Part shown: piece by piece, positions 25,010 to 32,933 of the stretch
Position numbering within the stretch: the first letter of the stretch is position 1
Layout: each line of letters opens with the position of its first letter
DNA from: CAVYTF01 sp963708205
GTDB taxonomy: Bacteria > Bacteroidota > Bacteroidia > Chitinophagales > Chitinophagaceae
Direction: 5' to 3'
Length of the DNA: 64,000 nt
NCBI GenBank assembly: GCA_963708205.1
Contig: OY970196.1
Coordinates: 868,001 to 932,000, forward strand
The notes under the pieces: generated by a model
What the model was told of the DNA's origin: nothing
The model's database searches: none
What the model saw: only the letters and a program-made list of their open reading frames with translations
Translations under genes and position numbers: made by a program

Positions 25010-25240
25010 TAATTGTAACAAAACCTAAGGCAACTGTTACAATTACTTTACCTATTGTTACAAAAGCTAAGGCAACTGTTACAATCACTTTACCAATTGT
25101 TACAAAACCTAAAGCAACTGTTACAATCACTTTACCAATTGTTACAAAAGCTAAAGCAACTGTTACAATCACTTTACCAATTGTACCAAAACCTAAGGCA
25201 ACTGTTACAATCGCGTTACCTATTGTTACAATTGGCTTAG
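25010..25240. repeat. 21-bp phased tandem array (11 units, alternating as 42-bp pairs)
   Basis: Eleven exact 21-bp steps starting at 25010 (every 21 bp to 25220). Odd units are (C/T)(A/T)ATTGTTACAAAAxCTAA-like; even units are CAACTGTTACAATCACTTTA-like, so pairs repeat every 42 bp. Each unit carries the box TTGTTACAA or CTGTTACAA; the first is a perfect odd palindrome. At least two decayed units precede it (24970-25009). Open frames on both strands follow from the length being a multiple of 3. It lies in a 720-bp gene-free gap before the head-GIN gene; 25241-25400 shows nothing else. Confidence 0.9.
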
Positions 25241-25409
25241 AAAACGATTATTTCACCACAATTACCTTCGCCAAACTCCTTGGGTTGTATCCGATTTCTT
25301 TACCATACGGATTTTCATAGTTTCAGTATATCAGCATCAAAAATGAAAAATATCTTTCGCTGTAACCTTTTCTCCTTAGCAGCGTTACAATAGAAAAAAT
25401 TTATTGTTT

Positions 25410-26132
25410 ATGAAAAAGATTGCAGTATTTCTTTGTTTGATCATCCCATCATTTTCTTTATTGCACGCACAAAATATAGTGCATGATGCAAACGCAGAAG
25501 TCAGAAATGTCGGTACTTTCCACGGAGTGGATGTTGGCGGCGGCATTGCATTGTATTTATCGCAGGGAAAAACGGAGGCAGTTGCTGTAAGCGCCGAAGA
25601 CAAAGACGCGGTTCCCAAAATAAAAACCGAAGTGCGTGATGGCATTTTAAAAATTTATGTTGATGCAAAAATGTGGAACGGATGGAACTGGAAAAATAAT
25701 CACATCAAAGCCTATGTTACCGTAGATCAATTAAACTCCCTTCAGCTAAGCGGCGGCAGCACAGCAAAGATCAGTGATGAAATTTCATCCGCAGATTTAA
25801 GTATTGAGTGCAGCGGCGGCAGCATTGTTGAAGGAAAATTTTCAGGCACAAATTTAAAGCTTGAACTCAGTGGAGGCAGCATAGCAACCATAGCAGGCAC
25901 ATACACCAACGCATCCTTACAAGCCAGCGGCGGCAGCATTGTCAAGGGTTTTGATGCAGATGTTTCATTTGGAAAAATAGAAGCAAGCGGCGGCTCCATC
26001 ATTGATCTGTCTGTAAGTAAAGAGCTTAGTGCAGAAGCAAACGGTGGCAGCATTATTCATTACAAAGGCGATGGAGAGATCAAGCAAAGTGATGCAAGCG
26101 GCGGAAGCATTATCAAGAAAAAAGATAGTTGA
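25410..26132 (+). CDS. Head GIN domain (DUF2807) secreted protein
   Basis: 240 aa from the ATG at 25410 (a TTG two codons earlier is less likely). Signal peptide ends LLHAQ (about 20). The mature part is a DUF2807 head-GIN domain: FHGVDVGGGIALYLSQG at the start, then repeated SGGS turns (LSGGSTAKI, CSGGSIVEG, LSGGSIATI, ASGGSIVKG, ASGGSIIDL, ANGGSIIHY, ASGGSIIKK) expected to form a right-handed beta solenoid. These proteins are called putative auto-transporter adhesins, but function is not proven. Monocistronic; the initiator tRNA follows. Confidence 0.88.
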   Translation: MKKIAVFLCLIIPSFSLLHAQNIVHDANAEVRNVGTFHGVDVGGGIALYLSQGKTEAVAVSAEDKDAVPKIKTEVRDGILKIYVDAKMWNGWNWKNNHIKAYVTVDQLNSLQLSGGSTAKISDEISSADLSIECSGGSIVEGKFSGTNLKLELSGGSIATIAGTYTNASLQASGGSIVKGFDADVSFGKIEASGGSIIDLSVSKELSAEANGGSIIHYKGDGEIKQSDASGGSIIKKKDS

Positions 26133-26140
26133 CTTTATGC

Positions 26141-26171
26141 TTGGCACATACGCTGCAACATACTATCTTTG
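26141..26171 (+). promoter_or_regulatory. Promoter of the initiator tRNA gene
   Basis: TTG at 26141-26143, a 20-nt spacer, then TATCTTTG at 26164-26171, a full match to the Bacteroidota consensus. The tRNA begins 12 bp downstream. Confidence 0.75.
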
Positions 26172-26182
26172 CGACCCGAAAT

Positions 26183-26254
<72 letters not shown>

Positions 26255-26265
26255 CAAAATCAAAG

Positions 26266-26287
26266 TCCCGCCTGGCGGGATTTTTTG
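26266..26287 (+). terminator. Terminator of the tRNA-fMet gene
   Basis: TCCCGC-CTG-GCGGGA followed by six T, 11 bp after the tRNA 3' end. The bases beyond it (26322-26352, with TTGCGTCGCACTC) weakly resemble the middle of dispersed repeat copy C. Confidence 0.9.
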
Positions 26288-26395
26288 TTTTTATTTTTTT
26301 TGAGCCAGGGAGTTGTGCTGCTATTAAACATCCGTTGCGTCGCACTCTTGTACGCTTTGTAATCCTATTGAGCAATTTAATTTTTATTTGCAAAC

Positions 26396-27268
26396 ATGAA
26401 ATCCGGCTTCGTAAATATTTTTGGCAAACCAAACGCTGGCAAAAGCACTTTACTGAATGCATTGCTTGGAGAAAAACTTGCCATTGTTTCATCAAAAGTT
26501 CAAACGACAAGACATCGCATCAAAGGATTTCTTACAAAGCCAAATGAATATCAAATAATATTTTCAGACACGCCGGGCATCATCGAACCAAAATATAAAC
26601 TGCATGAAAAAATGATGCAGAGTGTTAAGAGTGCACTTGAAGATGCAGACGTAGCAATGCTTTTAGTTGATGTAAAAGATAACATCAAAGAAAGCCATGA
26701 AATATTTTCAGCATTAAAAATAAATGTTCCGGCTATTGTTGTGTTAAATAAAACTGACGGAACACACGCTGATATTGTGCAGGAAGCAGAACTATTTTTT
26801 AAGCAACAATCTTATTGCAAAAAAACAGTAAGCATCTCCGCGATAAAATCTTACAACATTGATCAGTTATTAAAAACTATTGTTGAGCTTTTGCCTGAAG
26901 CAGAACCTTTTTATGCAGAAGATGAAATGACAGATCTGCCAACAAAATTTTTCGTTGGTGAAATTGTGCGGGAAAAAATTTACGAATTATTTGAAGATGA
27001 AATTCCTTATCATGCAACGGTTAAAGTGAATGAATTCAAAGAAAAAGATACGCTGATAAAAATTCAGGCAGACATTATCGTGCAGCGTGAATCTCAGAAA
27101 GCAATTCTTTTAGGAAAAGATGGAAAAATGATCAAAGCGCTTGGAACACAAGCCAGGATTGACATTGAGAAATTCTTACAACAAAAAATATTTTTGCAGT
27201 TGTTTGTAAAAGTGCGCAACAAATGGCGTGATAATGAGCAACAATTAAAAGAGTACGGATACTTTTAA
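26396..27268 (+). CDS. era: GTPase Era
   Basis: 290 aa: N-terminal TRAFAC GTPase domain with G1 GKPNAGKST (residues 10-18), switch I T in QTTRHRIKG, G3 DTPG, G4 NKTD, then a C-terminal KH domain (about 205-285; RESQKAILLGKDGKMIKALG holds the GxxG loop). Era binds the 3' end of 16S rRNA and is needed for 30S maturation. The C-terminus ends with the usual aromatic residues (EYGYF). Ten bp upstream of der: the two ribosome-assembly GTPases form one operon. Confidence 0.97.
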   Translation: MKSGFVNIFGKPNAGKSTLLNALLGEKLAIVSSKVQTTRHRIKGFLTKPNEYQIIFSDTPGIIEPKYKLHEKMMQSVKSALEDADVAMLLVDVKDNIKESHEIFSALKINVPAIVVLNKTDGTHADIVQEAELFFKQQSYCKKTVSISAIKSYNIDQLLKTIVELLPEAEPFYAEDEMTDLPTKFFVGEIVREKIYELFEDEIPYHATVKVNEFKEKDTLIKIQADIIVQRESQKAILLGKDGKMIKALGTQARIDIEKFLQQKIFLQLFVKVRNKWRDNEQQLKEYGYF

Positions 27269-27278
27269 ATAAAAATAA

Positions 27279-28583
27279 ATGAGTTTTACAGTAGCAATAG
27301 TTGGCAGACCGAATGTAGGTAAAAGCACATTTTTTAATCGCATGTTAGAAGAGCGAAAAGCAATTGTTGATGACATAAGCGGCGTAACACGCGACAGGCA
27401 ATATGGCGAAACAAACTGGAATGGTAAAACATTTAATGTGATTGATACCGGTGGTTTTGTGCCTGACAGTAAAGATATGTTTGAAACAGAAATCCGCAAG
27501 CAGGTTGTTATTGCCATTGAAGAAGCTGATGCAATTATTTTTATGGTTGATGCCGCTGTTGGAATTACAGATCTTGATGAAAGCATGGCAAATATTTTAC
27601 GCAAAACACCCAAGCCTGTTTTTTTAACCATTAATAAAGTTGATAACAACAGGCTTTTATTAGAAGGGGCTGAGTTTTATAGTTTGGGGTTTGAAAAAAT
27701 ATTTTTTTTAAGCAGCATGACTGGTAGTGGCACTGGTGAACTGCTTGATGCTATAACAGAATTAATTCCAAATGAAGAGGAAAATATAAAAACTGAACTT
27801 CCAAAATTTGCAATAATCGGACAGCCTAATGTTGGCAAGTCATCGCTGCTGAATGCTTTAACAGGCCAGGAAAGAACGATAGTTAGCGATATTCCCGGAA
27901 CAACGCGTGACACTATTCACACACACTATAAATTATTTCAAAAAGAATTTATTTTAATTGATACAGCAGGCATTCGTAAAAAAAATAAAGAGAAAGATGA
28001 TCTTGAATTTTATTCGATAATACGAGCAATCAGAGCAATGGATGAAGCAGATGTTTGCCTTCTTTTGATCGATGCTGAAAAAGGAATTACTGCGCAGGAT
28101 GTAAGTATTTTTTCTTTAGCTGCGCGAAAAGGAAAAGGAATAGTTGTGCTTGTAAATAAATGGGATCTGATGGAAAAATCAACAAACACTTCACGTGATT
28201 ATGAAAAAAAATTGAAGGAAAAATTTGCGCCGTTTACTGATGTGCCTGTTGTTTTTATTTCAGCAAAAGATAAAACAAGAATTTTTAAAGCAATGGAAAT
28301 AGCGCTGGAAGTTTTTGAAAATAAGCAAAGAAAAATAAGCACTTCCAAGTTGAATGATGTAATGCTAAAAGCTGTAGAAGCTTATCACGCGCCGGTTGTA
28401 CGCGGTCATCCTATCAAAATAAAATTTGTAACACAACTGCCAACGCATGTTCCATCCTTTGCATTTTTTTGCAATTTTCCTGATGATGTTAAAACAGCTT
28501 ATAAAAATTATTTAGAAAATCAATTGCGTTCACATTTTGATTTTACGGGAATACCAATCCGTATTTTTTTCAGGAAAAAATAA
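27279..28583 (+). CDS. der: GTPase Der (EngA)
   Basis: 434 aa with two tandem GTPase domains, the Der hallmark: GRPNVGKST (8-16), DTGGF, NKVDN in domain 1; GQPNVGKSS (about 185-193), DTAGIRKK, NKWDLMEK in domain 2; then the C-terminal KH-like domain (about 350-434). Acts in late 50S assembly. Length is standard. It follows era by 10 bp and is probably co-transcribed. Confidence 0.97.
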   Translation: MSFTVAIVGRPNVGKSTFFNRMLEERKAIVDDISGVTRDRQYGETNWNGKTFNVIDTGGFVPDSKDMFETEIRKQVVIAIEEADAIIFMVDAAVGITDLDESMANILRKTPKPVFLTINKVDNNRLLLEGAEFYSLGFEKIFFLSSMTGSGTGELLDAITELIPNEEENIKTELPKFAIIGQPNVGKSSLLNALTGQERTIVSDIPGTTRDTIHTHYKLFQKEFILIDTAGIRKKNKEKDDLEFYSIIRAIRAMDEADVCLLLIDAEKGITAQDVSIFSLAARKGKGIVVLVNKWDLMEKSTNTSRDYEKKLKEKFAPFTDVPVVFISAKDKTRIFKAMEIALEVFENKQRKISTSKLNDVMLKAVEAYHAPVVRGHPIKIKFVTQLPTHVPSFAFFCNFPDDVKTAYKNYLENQLRSHFDFTGIPIRIFFRKK

Positions 28584-28641
28584 TTGTTGAACAAATATTT
28601 TACTTTATAAATTATACGTTTGCATCTTGAAAAATAAGTAC

Positions 28642-28902
28642 ATGAAAAAAATATTAATACTCTTAACGACAGCATTTGTTTTTGCTGAATGCTCTAATTC
28701 TTCAACAACCACAACGTCTATAACCGATTCTGCAGATGCAATGATTGACAGTGCTAAAACAACAATGCAGGCGATGACAGACTCTGCAACAAACGCCATT
28801 AATACAACTGCAGACTCAGCTAAGAAAGCAATAAATACAATTGTTGACTCCACAAAAATAAAATTGAGAGAAATAAAAGATAGCAGCAAAACCAATAGGT
28901 AA
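28642..28902 (+). CDS. Small lipoprotein with heptad-like Asp-Ser-Ala repeats
   Basis: 86 aa from the ATG at 28642: signal peptide with lipobox VFAEC, then an Asp/Ser/Ala/Thr-rich helix with recurring DSAxxxIxT units (SADAMIDSAKTTM, DSATNAINTTADSAKKAINTI), probably an extended amphipathic coiled coil. Function unknown; it resembles small envelope lipoproteins only in general features. A TACGTTTG box at 28615-28622 suggests its own promoter. It converges with polX, one base apart. Confidence 0.7.
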   Translation: MKKILILLTTAFVFAECSNSSTTTTSITDSADAMIDSAKTTMQAMTDSATNAINTTADSAKKAINTIVDSTKIKLREIKDSSKTNR

Positions 28903-28903
28903 T

Positions 28904-30586
28904 TTATTTTTTTATTCGCTTAAGATTTTGCTTCGAAATAAAATTTTCAAAGTCTTTCAAAGAAAAACTGCTTAGGTTTTGTTCTTTCGTCAATCCTGCT
29001 TTTTGCGCAGCAAGCACACCATATCGTATATCAGTAAACCCTTCAACAGAATGCGCATCGGGATCAATGGAGATCAAAACATTTTTTTCTAATGCATAAT
29101 AAATATGCCGCCAATCCATATCAAGCCTGCGTGGATGAGCATTCAATTCTATCACAACATCGTTTGCAGCACATGCATCAATTATTTTTTTGTGATCGAC
29201 GGGATAACCATTTCTACTAAGCAATAATCTTCCGGTCATGTGACCAAGAATATTGGTAAAAGGATTTTCAATTGCTTTCAACAAACGTGTCATTGCTTTA
29301 TCTTCTGTCATTTTTAAATTGGCATGAACTGATGCAATAACCAAATCAAACGTTGCTAAAATTTCATCAGCATAATCTAAATTTCCATCATTTAAAATAT
29401 CGCTTTCTATGCTTTTGAAAATTTTAAACGGCGCCAACTTTTTATTCAACTCATCAATTTCAGCATGTTGCGCTTGTAATCTTTCTTCAGATAAACCCTT
29501 TGCATAAAATGCAGATTTGGAATGATCGCTGATAACAAGATATTGTAAACCCTTTGCCATTGCGGCTTTTGCCATTTCTTCAATTGTATTCACACCATCA
29601 CTCCATTTGCTATGACTATGAATAATTGATGTGATATCTTTTGGCTGAATAACTTTTGGCAAATCCTTTTTTGATGCTGAAAGAATAATATCTTCTGTTT
29701 CCCGAAGAAATGGCGGAATGAAATCAGCTTTTACTTCATCAAAAATATTTTCTTCACTATCATATTTTTTTTCATGATTGAATGAATATTCTTTTATCCA
29801 TTCCTGTAAAAATTCTTCACTGCAACTTGTAATAAATTGTTGAAAATATAATTGCTCTTTTGTTGCATGATAAAAATGCAATTCAATATTTTCTTTTGCT
29901 TTGAATTTAGAATGTTCTTCAGAAATATGTATTGCTTCAAAATTATTTTCTTCAAAAAAAAGTTTTAAATCAGTAGAAGAAACTGTTGTTACCCATTGCA
30001 ATTTATCAATCGTTTCAAGTTGTCTTCTAAAGTCTCCTGTTGGTAAAAAAATATGCGAATTATATTTTGATTTAAATTTTTCTGCGTAAGCTTTTTCAAG
30101 CGATTCTACCTGCGCATATAGATAACTTCCCTGGTTATTCAGATAAAATTCTATCGCTTCACGAATATTATTTTGTGTTTTTTCTCCAAAGCCTTTATAA
30201 AGAAGCAAACGATTTTCATTGCATGCATATAGCAATTCACCTATACTTTCCACTTCTAATTCTTTCCAAATTGTAGCAATTTTTTTTGGTCCAATGCCTT
30301 TTATTGAAAGCATTTCTATAATGCCTTTTGGTGTTTCAGAGATATATTTTTCAAGCAAAGAAAGTTTGCCGGTTTCTATTTGTTCTATTATTTTTTTACC
30401 TGTTGCTTCGCCAATTCCTTTGATGGAAAAAATTTTTTGAGCAGGTAAATTCATCAATTGTTCAGGAAGCTTTTCTATGTTGAAAGCCGCGACAGCATAG
30501 GTTTTTGACTTAAAACTATTTTCTCCGTGAATGTCCATGAGCTTTGCCAAAAGAGAAAAATTATCTGCGATGGAATAATTATCCAT
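28904..30586 (-). CDS. polX: PolX-type protein: helix-hairpin-helix plus PHP domain, polymerase site degenerate
   Basis: 560 aa, the length of bacterial family X polymerases. N-terminal 8-kDa-like and HhH regions are clear (IFSIKGIGEATGKKI, LSIKGIGPKKIATI, LYKGFGEKTQNNI). Where family X enzymes have a GSxRR...GDIDxL active site, this has PTGDFRRQLETIDKLQWV (about residues 184-201), with the catalytic aspartate pair absent. The C-terminal PHP domain (about 325-560) keeps its metal ligands: IIHSHSKWSDG, VISDHSK, SVHAN, ELNAHPRRLD and SIDPDAHS. So it is probably a PHP phosphoesterase/3'-5' exonuclease that acts in repair without DNA synthesis. Gene alone on the minus strand. Confidence 0.88.
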   Translation of the reverse strand: MDNYSIADNFSLLAKLMDIHGENSFKSKTYAVAAFNIEKLPEQLMNLPAQKIFSIKGIGEATGKKIIEQIETGKLSLLEKYISETPKGIIEMLSIKGIGPKKIATIWKELEVESIGELLYACNENRLLLYKGFGEKTQNNIREAIEFYLNNQGSYLYAQVESLEKAYAEKFKSKYNSHIFLPTGDFRRQLETIDKLQWVTTVSSTDLKLFFEENNFEAIHISEEHSKFKAKENIELHFYHATKEQLYFQQFITSCSEEFLQEWIKEYSFNHEKKYDSEENIFDEVKADFIPPFLRETEDIILSASKKDLPKVIQPKDITSIIHSHSKWSDGVNTIEEMAKAAMAKGLQYLVISDHSKSAFYAKGLSEERLQAQHAEIDELNKKLAPFKIFKSIESDILNDGNLDYADEILATFDLVIASVHANLKMTEDKAMTRLLKAIENPFTNILGHMTGRLLLSRNGYPVDHKKIIDACAANDVVIELNAHPRRLDMDWRHIYYALEKNVLISIDPDAHSVEGFTDIRYGVLAAQKAGLTKEQNLSSFSLKDFENFISKQNLKRIKK

Positions 30587-30610
30587 AAAATATTTTTTTG
30601 CAAAATAAAA

Positions 30611-30634
30611 AAGTCCCGTCGCAAAACGGGACTT
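30611..30634. terminator. Intrinsic terminator between the 33-aa gene and polX
   Basis: AAGTCCCGT-6 nt-ACGGGACTT with an A run on the left, giving a U run for minus-strand transcripts leaving the 33-aa gene. Confidence 0.85.
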
Positions 30635-30660
30635 GAATTTTATCTGCTGTTCTAAGAAAA

Positions 30661-30762
30661 CTATTTTTTCTTTGCAGCTTTCTTAGCAGCTTTTTTTGGA
30701 GCAGCTTTCTTAGCAGCTTTTTTAGGAGCAGCTTTCTTAGCAGCTTTTTTTGCCATTGCCAT
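30661..30762 (-). CDS. 33-aa Lys/Ala/Pro-rich histone H1-like peptide
   Basis: Reads MAMAKKAAKKAAPKKAAKKA followed by APKKAAKKAAKKK, stop TAG at 30661-30663. The AAPKKAAKK repeats (9-residue period) match the tails of bacterial histone H1-like proteins and should bind DNA or RNA non-specifically. A second ATG two codons in (MAKK) could be the true start. It has its own terminator and lies 87 bp downstream of rpmA, so it may be co-transcribed with rplU-rpmA. Too short to be found by most gene callers. The DNA is itself a 27-bp repeat, so the copy number may vary between strains. Confidence 0.7.
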   Translation of the reverse strand: MAMAKKAAKKAAPKKAAKKAAPKKAAKKAAKKK

Positions 30763-30849
30763 GTTTTTGAAATTTAATAGTTAGTAAATAATAGTAAAAA
30801 TAAAAACTTATTTATAACTATCAAAATTTTTTACACACGATTGTGCACA

Positions 30850-31107
30850 TCATGCAACAGCAACAACTGAAACAATAGTCTTATCGCTCTTTGTTTTTTT
30901 AAATTCAACAACACCATCATTCAATGCAAACAATGTAAAATCTTTTCCAACACCTACATTTTTTCCGGGATGATAAACTGTTCCTCTTTGACGAACAATA
31001 ATATTTCCGGAGATAGCAGGTTGACCACCAAAAATTTTTACACCAAGACGTTTGCTCTGCGAGTCACGACCATTTTTTACGCTGCCTTCACCTTTTTTAT
31101 GTGCCAT
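30850..31107 (-). CDS. rpmA: 50S ribosomal protein L27
   Basis: 85 aa, MAHKKGEGSVKNGRDSQSKRLGVKIFGGQ and QRGTVYHPGKNVGVGKDFTLFAL are diagnostic. L27 helps position tRNA at the peptidyl transferase centre. It begins directly at MAHKK, with no Firmicutes-type cleaved N-terminal extension. 71 bp downstream of rplU as in most bacteria. Confidence 0.97.
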   Translation of the reverse strand: MAHKKGEGSVKNGRDSQSKRLGVKIFGGQPAISGNIIVRQRGTVYHPGKNVGVGKDFTLFALNDGVVEFKKTKSDKTIVSVVAVA

Positions 31108-31178
31108 GATATTTAAGAATTTTGAGAAACAAAAATTTAAAATTGATTATTAAATCTCATTTTAATCATCAAAAAAAA

Positions 31179-31484
31179 TTAAGCTATGCTTTCAATTTTT
31201 ATTTGAGTATAATGTGTTCTGTGCCCATGAAGTTTGCGAAAACCTTTTCTTCTTTTCATTTTAAAAGCAAGAACTTTATCACCTTTTACAAGATTGTTTA
31301 AAATCTCTGCTTTCACAATTGCTTTCACATCTCCACCGACTGAAAGTTTACCATCGTTATGTGTAAACAAAACTTCTTTGAACTCAACTTTATCGCCGGT
31401 ATTACCTGAAATATGAGGAACATAAAGGCTTTCACCTTCCTGCACTTTAAATTGCTGTCCGGCTATTTTTACTATTGCTAACAT
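31179..31484 (-). CDS. rplU: 50S ribosomal protein L21
   Basis: 101 aa beginning MLAIVKIAGQQFKVQEGESLYV with the C-terminal FKMKRRKGFRKLHGHRTHYTQIKIESI motif of L21. Binds 23S rRNA domain I-II. First gene of the rplU-rpmA operon; promoter and palindromic hairpin are immediately upstream. Confidence 0.97.
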   Translation of the reverse strand: MLAIVKIAGQQFKVQEGESLYVPHISGNTGDKVEFKEVLFTHNDGKLSVGGDVKAIVKAEILNNLVKGDKVLAFKMKRRKGFRKLHGHRTHYTQIKIESIA

Positions 31485-31489
31485 AACTA

Positions 31490-31537
31490 TCCAAAATTTT
31501 GGACGGCAAAGGTAATGATTTGAGAATAAAAAACGAA
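31490..31537 (-). promoter_or_regulatory. Promoter and 5'-end palindrome of rplU-rpmA
   Basis: Minus strand TTCG (31537-31534), a 19-nt spacer, TACCTTTG (31514-31507), then a perfect 14-bp palindrome TCCAAAATTTTGGA (31503-31490) covering the expected start point, 6 bp before the ATG. The layout mirrors that at rpsJ. Confidence 0.6.
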
Positions 31538-31574
31538 GTTTTTACAAAACAGCTTTTATAAATAGAAAAACTAT

Positions 31575-32906
31575 CTAACTTTTTCTAAAAGCCCATTTCA
31601 TCATTTCTTTCCACGACACCTTTTTTCCATACAATAAAATACCTGTGCGATAAATTTTTCCTGCAAGCCATGTTGTAAATAAGAAGCCTACTATTAAACA
31701 AACCATACTTGCGCCAAGTTGCCAATACGGCACTGTTCCGGGCACGCCGTAAGCAATGCGCGCCATCATAACTGTTGGAGAAGTAAATGGTATAATGCTT
31801 GCCCAAACTGCAATTGAGCTGTCCGGGATTTGCACTGCATTGGTCATAATAATGAATGAAAAAATAATGGGCATCGTAATAGGAAGTGTAAGGCTTTGTG
31901 AATTTGATATATCTTCCACCACACTTCCGACTGCACCAAAAAGTGCTGCATAAAATAAATATCCTCCGATAAAATAGAATATAAAACATCCTATTATCAA
32001 GGTCCAGTTTGCCGTACTCAAAGTGTGTTTGGTATTGTATAAAAATTGCGCAGAATCACTTACATGTGCCATACCACCGCCCGGCATTGCTCCATTATTT
32101 TGTTGTAATGTTTGCACTTGCTGCATTACATCATGCGGAATAAATGCCTGCGCTGCAGATGACAAGCCAATGATTAATACGATCCAGATAATAAATTGTG
32201 TAATGCCCACAGCGCCGATTCCAATAATTTTTCCCATCATTAATTGAAAAGGTTTAACACTGCTGATAATAACCTCTGCAATGCGGTTTGTTTTTTCTTC
32301 CATCACTCCACGCAACAACATCATTCCATAAATAAGCATAGTGATATAAATAAGAATTCCGCTGACATAACCAATACCATAAGCCAATCCCTGGTTGCTT
32401 TCTTCAGCTTTGTTTCCATGCTCTACAAGCGGCGTAAGTTCTGTTGTCTCAGATTGCGCATGAATAGAATCCAATTCACTTCTTGTAATTCCTTTTGTTT
32501 GAAGCATATTATCTTCAAGCGCGCGATTTATTTTTTCTTCAATAGTTTCTTTTGTTGAGATGCCAATACTTTTTTGAGAACGAATAATATAATTAGAATT
32601 TGGCAGATCAGAAAACTTTGGAATTAATAAAATAGCAGAGTAACCTTTTGCAATATAATTGGAAGTATCAACACCTTGAGGAAAGTCGAAAGTCACGTCT
32701 TCATTGCCTTTCAGGCTATTCTTAAAAAAATTATTTTTATCAATTACGGCAATTTTCAAATTATCTTTTCCTTGTATTGAAAGATAAGTTGCACCAACTA
32801 TTAACAAAACAAATAATAGCGGCGTTAAGATAGTTGTAAGAATAAAAGCTCTGTTTTTTACACGACTTAAATATTCGCGTTGAATAATTAAACCAATTTT
32901 ATTCAT
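31575..32906 (-). CDS. ABC-2 type transporter permease (NatB-like)
   Basis: 443 aa. N-terminal LIIQREYLSRVKNRAFILTTILTPLLF is the classic start of NatB/ABC-2 permeases: a first helix (about 22-42), a large periplasmic domain (about 45-175), then five or six helices (about 180-430) with LRGVMEEKTNRIAEVIISSVKPFQLMMGKIIG, the conserved cytoplasmic loop. With the ATPase encoded just upstream (27 bp) it forms a predicted exporter; the substrate (Na+ for NatAB, drugs or lipids for others) cannot be told. Confidence 0.9.
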   Translation of the reverse strand: MNKIGLIIQREYLSRVKNRAFILTTILTPLLFVLLIVGATYLSIQGKDNLKIAVIDKNNFFKNSLKGNEDVTFDFPQGVDTSNYIAKGYSAILLIPKFSDLPNSNYIIRSQKSIGISTKETIEEKINRALEDNMLQTKGITRSELDSIHAQSETTELTPLVEHGNKAEESNQGLAYGIGYVSGILIYITMLIYGMMLLRGVMEEKTNRIAEVIISSVKPFQLMMGKIIGIGAVGITQFIIWIVLIIGLSSAAQAFIPHDVMQQVQTLQQNNGAMPGGGMAHVSDSAQFLYNTKHTLSTANWTLIIGCFIFYFIGGYLFYAALFGAVGSVVEDISNSQSLTLPITMPIIFSFIIMTNAVQIPDSSIAVWASIIPFTSPTVMMARIAYGVPGTVPYWQLGASMVCLIVGFLFTTWLAGKIYRTGILLYGKKVSWKEMMKWAFRKS

Positions 32907-32933
32907 TATAATAAGTTTGAGATTTTAATAAAA

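Noticed and set aside
24951..25240. Repeat ORFs with GKVIVTVALxFVTI or LLQSLYQLLQN periodicity
   Set aside because: By-products of the 21/42-bp array on both strands, with no supporting start or context.
10313..25240. CRISPR arrays
   Set aside because: Both arrays are gapless tandem repeats without unique spacers, and no cas genes are present.
26322..26352. Possible further copy of the dispersed repeat after the tRNA terminator (TTGCGTCGCACTC)
   Set aside because: Only about 13 bases resemble the centre of copy C; too short to claim without a search.
28642..28902. Antitoxin/toxin pair with the convergent polX
   Set aside because: The protein is an exported lipoprotein by its lipobox and polX is a normal-length repair protein.
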